From: Numida meleagris
Lineage: Eukaryota > Chordata > Aves > Galliformes > Numididae
Assembly (NCBI RefSeq): GCF_002078875.1
Contig: NC_034411.1
Coordinates: forward strand, 37,116,115 to 37,180,114
Direction: 5' to 3'
Length of the DNA: 64,000 bases
In this document: positions 62,081-64,000 of the stretch, one piece after another
How positions within the stretch are numbered: the first letter of the stretch is position 1
Layout of the letters: each line of letters begins with the position of its first letter
Notes under the pieces: generated by a model
What the model saw: the letters and a program-made list of their open reading frames with translations, nothing else
Told to the model about the DNA's origin: nothing
The model's database searches: none
Position numbers and translations under genes: made by a program

Positions 62081-63976
62081 CTTTCAACAGCCTACACTAA
62101 CTTGAGAACAAAAATACCAGGCCATGAAGCAGAGTTTCCTTGTTTAAGTGAAGAACCTACTTCAAATACTTGCATGATCTTCTGCTTGTAGATAAACTTT
62201 GTAGATTAAGTATTAAACATGTTAGGGCAGTAGTAGTGCTATACTATGAACTAGAATGATAAGTTGATGTCAATTGTCAACCAAGAGTGATATGACTGAC
62301 CACTCAACCCAATAGCTTAGAGTCCTGTATCTGGCCTTTACTCTCCAGACTCTTCTAGAGTAAAAAGTCTGGGTCACTGCCTCAGCGCAGAGAAGTAACA
62401 CAATAAGAAATGTAATGAACACGTATGATGGAAACATTTACATGAATGCATCTCTCACAGATCTTCCTCAGCAGTACCTCTCTGAGATCTGTTAGAATAA
62501 AAATATTATTAGGACTGGGGTCATTAAGGTCTTGTTTCAGTTTCTGTTTCTTAAAGAGGTCATATAATGCTTGTGCAAAAAGATTAATCTGTCTTCTATA
62601 TTCCTTTTTAAACTCTCATAACCTGATGCAGTAAAAGAACTTAACATTTCTGGAAGTCAGCGCAATTATGACGCTTATTTGGTTTGTAGTGCAAAGAAGG
62701 ACAGAAGATTTCTGACTGTTAGGGAAATAGAAACAGCGTTATGCAGAAGTTTGCTTCTTCTGGTATGAATCAAGTTATAAAGACACAAATTTTGGCATAT
62801 TAAAGAATATAAGTCAAAGAGGAGAGAAAACTAAATAAGTCTGTCTTATTATCAATGTTTTTTCTGCTGATCCCAGAAAAATATATGTATATATTAATAC
62901 ACACTCTCTTCCACAGTGGTAGAGAAGCAGTTTGCATTTGCATTGAGGATTTGTTAACTCAGTTTTTTTCTGCGTAGGTTAGTTCCATCATGAGACCTAA
63001 AATAGATCAGTTCAATTTACTCCAGCTTCACATTCTTGATGGCTTGGAAGCCAGCTGACCGCTAACCAAAAAGACTGCTTTGTCACCTCAAGTGACCAGC
63101 CCTTCCAGTTAGCCAACACAACTGAATTTCTATCCCTCTCAGTTCGAATGCATCTACCAGAAGGAATTTTTTTTTTGTAACGACATGGGGAAAGTAATGG
63201 GGAAAAACCTGCAGCAGGGAATAGGCAGAAATTTTTCAGCAACCTCAGTGGCAAAAGAGTATCAACTGTTTTCTGTTTCTGAAAGAGATTAACGCCCTCT
63301 GTTTAATTGTCTCTCTTGAGAACTGCAACACTTGCTTTGCAGGAGCTCTGATAAGGTATTCTTCCTGAGTAAAATGCTCCTGTTGATGTTTCTTTGAAAT
63401 GTATCAAAGGAAAACCAAACTGTCAGCATATTTTCACTATGGCTTGGTGTGAAGCCTGATTTCTGATCTTTGTTATGCAAAGAAAAATTAAAATCAAAAG
63501 CAAACAATAACATATAAAATAAATGGACCTCTCTCAGGCACAGCTTTCTGTGTACATGGGTACTAGAAAAATGAATCATAAAATACCAGAACTTCTCACT
63601 GAATTTTGTACATCAAAAGGGAATTTTCATTTACCTGCATTATCTTATGTAGTAACACCAATAATAACTTCGCTCTGTTTAACTGAAAATAAGCAAGATC
63701 AGTTGCTCTTTGCTGCTTTTGTTTCCCGTCATCAAGACAGTCATTCAAACAACTATTTACAAAAATGACATTTATGCAATCAACCTCCCTGTTTTCAACT
63801 TCTAAAAACAATTTCTGATGTTTTTCTTTGTTTTCCAAAGAACTCTTATTCCAGTTCCCTAAAAGAGAGTATTTTTCATCCTTTACTGATTTCTAAACAT
63901 AAGGCAGCTCTTTCATGTCTGGATTTTGTCTCAAACACTAGTCACATATGAAACCTTTCTAAATCATATCTCACCC
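62081..63976. other. AT-rich non-coding stretch
   Basis: No gene or repeat family was recognised. Open frames are 96 codons or fewer and overlap on opposite strands. Confidence 0.55.
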
Positions 63977-64000
63977 TTTTTTTTTTTTTTTTTTTTTTTT
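63977..64000 (+). repeat. T run reaching the window edge
   Basis: Twenty-four T fill the last bases of the window. On the minus strand this is a poly(A), which could be the tail of a processed element lying beyond the edge, a simple repeat, or a place where assembly is uncertain. Confidence 0.85.

Noticed and set aside
1..64000. tRNA, rRNA, CRISPR array, operon or phage-like system
   Set aside because: None of the expected patterns was seen, and the CR1 and mariner content shows this is vertebrate nuclear DNA.

Overview
The window looks like non-coding DNA from a bird, most likely a chicken-like galliform. The evidence is its repeats. Seven CR1 LINE fragments are present, and five keep the CR1 3' end near an ATTCTATG-type repeat. 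Two short mariner-type elements match my recollection of the chicken Galluhop family. One GC-richer block reads like a solitary endogenous-retrovirus LTR. The rest is AT-rich with short simple repeats. There are no operons, no bacterial signals, no rRNA and no CRISPR. I recognised no cellular protein-coding gene, so the window is probably intergenic or lies inside a long intron.

Layout. 1-2570 is unannotated AT-rich sequence. 2571-2715 is a CR1 3' fragment (+). About 8080-8530 is an LTR-like block (-). 11461-13925 is the main element: a CR1 copy on the minus strand with the end of ORF1, the ORF1/ORF2 junction, a nearly readable endonuclease, a damaged start of the reverse transcriptase, a large internal deletion and the 3' end. 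25524-26387 is a second CR1 (-). 28293-28840 and 36655-37195 are the two mariner derivatives, in the same orientation 8 kb apart. CR1 pieces at about 32369-32552 (-) and 35521-36015 (-) lie around them. 37196-61734 has no recognisable element apart from simple repeats, small inverted repeats and one weak exon candidate (50536-50628). 61735-62080 holds two CR1 3' ends in opposite orientation. The window ends in a T run that reaches its last base.

How the parts relate. Nothing here forms a working gene system. All CR1 and mariner copies are defective and would depend on enzymes supplied from elsewhere. The main CR1 has lost most of its reverse transcriptase. The mariner copies keep only the DNA-binding start of the transposase between their terminal repeats. 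I found no convincing undescribed system. The points most worth checking are the in-frame RT deletion in the main CR1, the matching internal deletions in the two mariner copies, the LTR-like block, and an 83-nt hairpin at 33961-34043.
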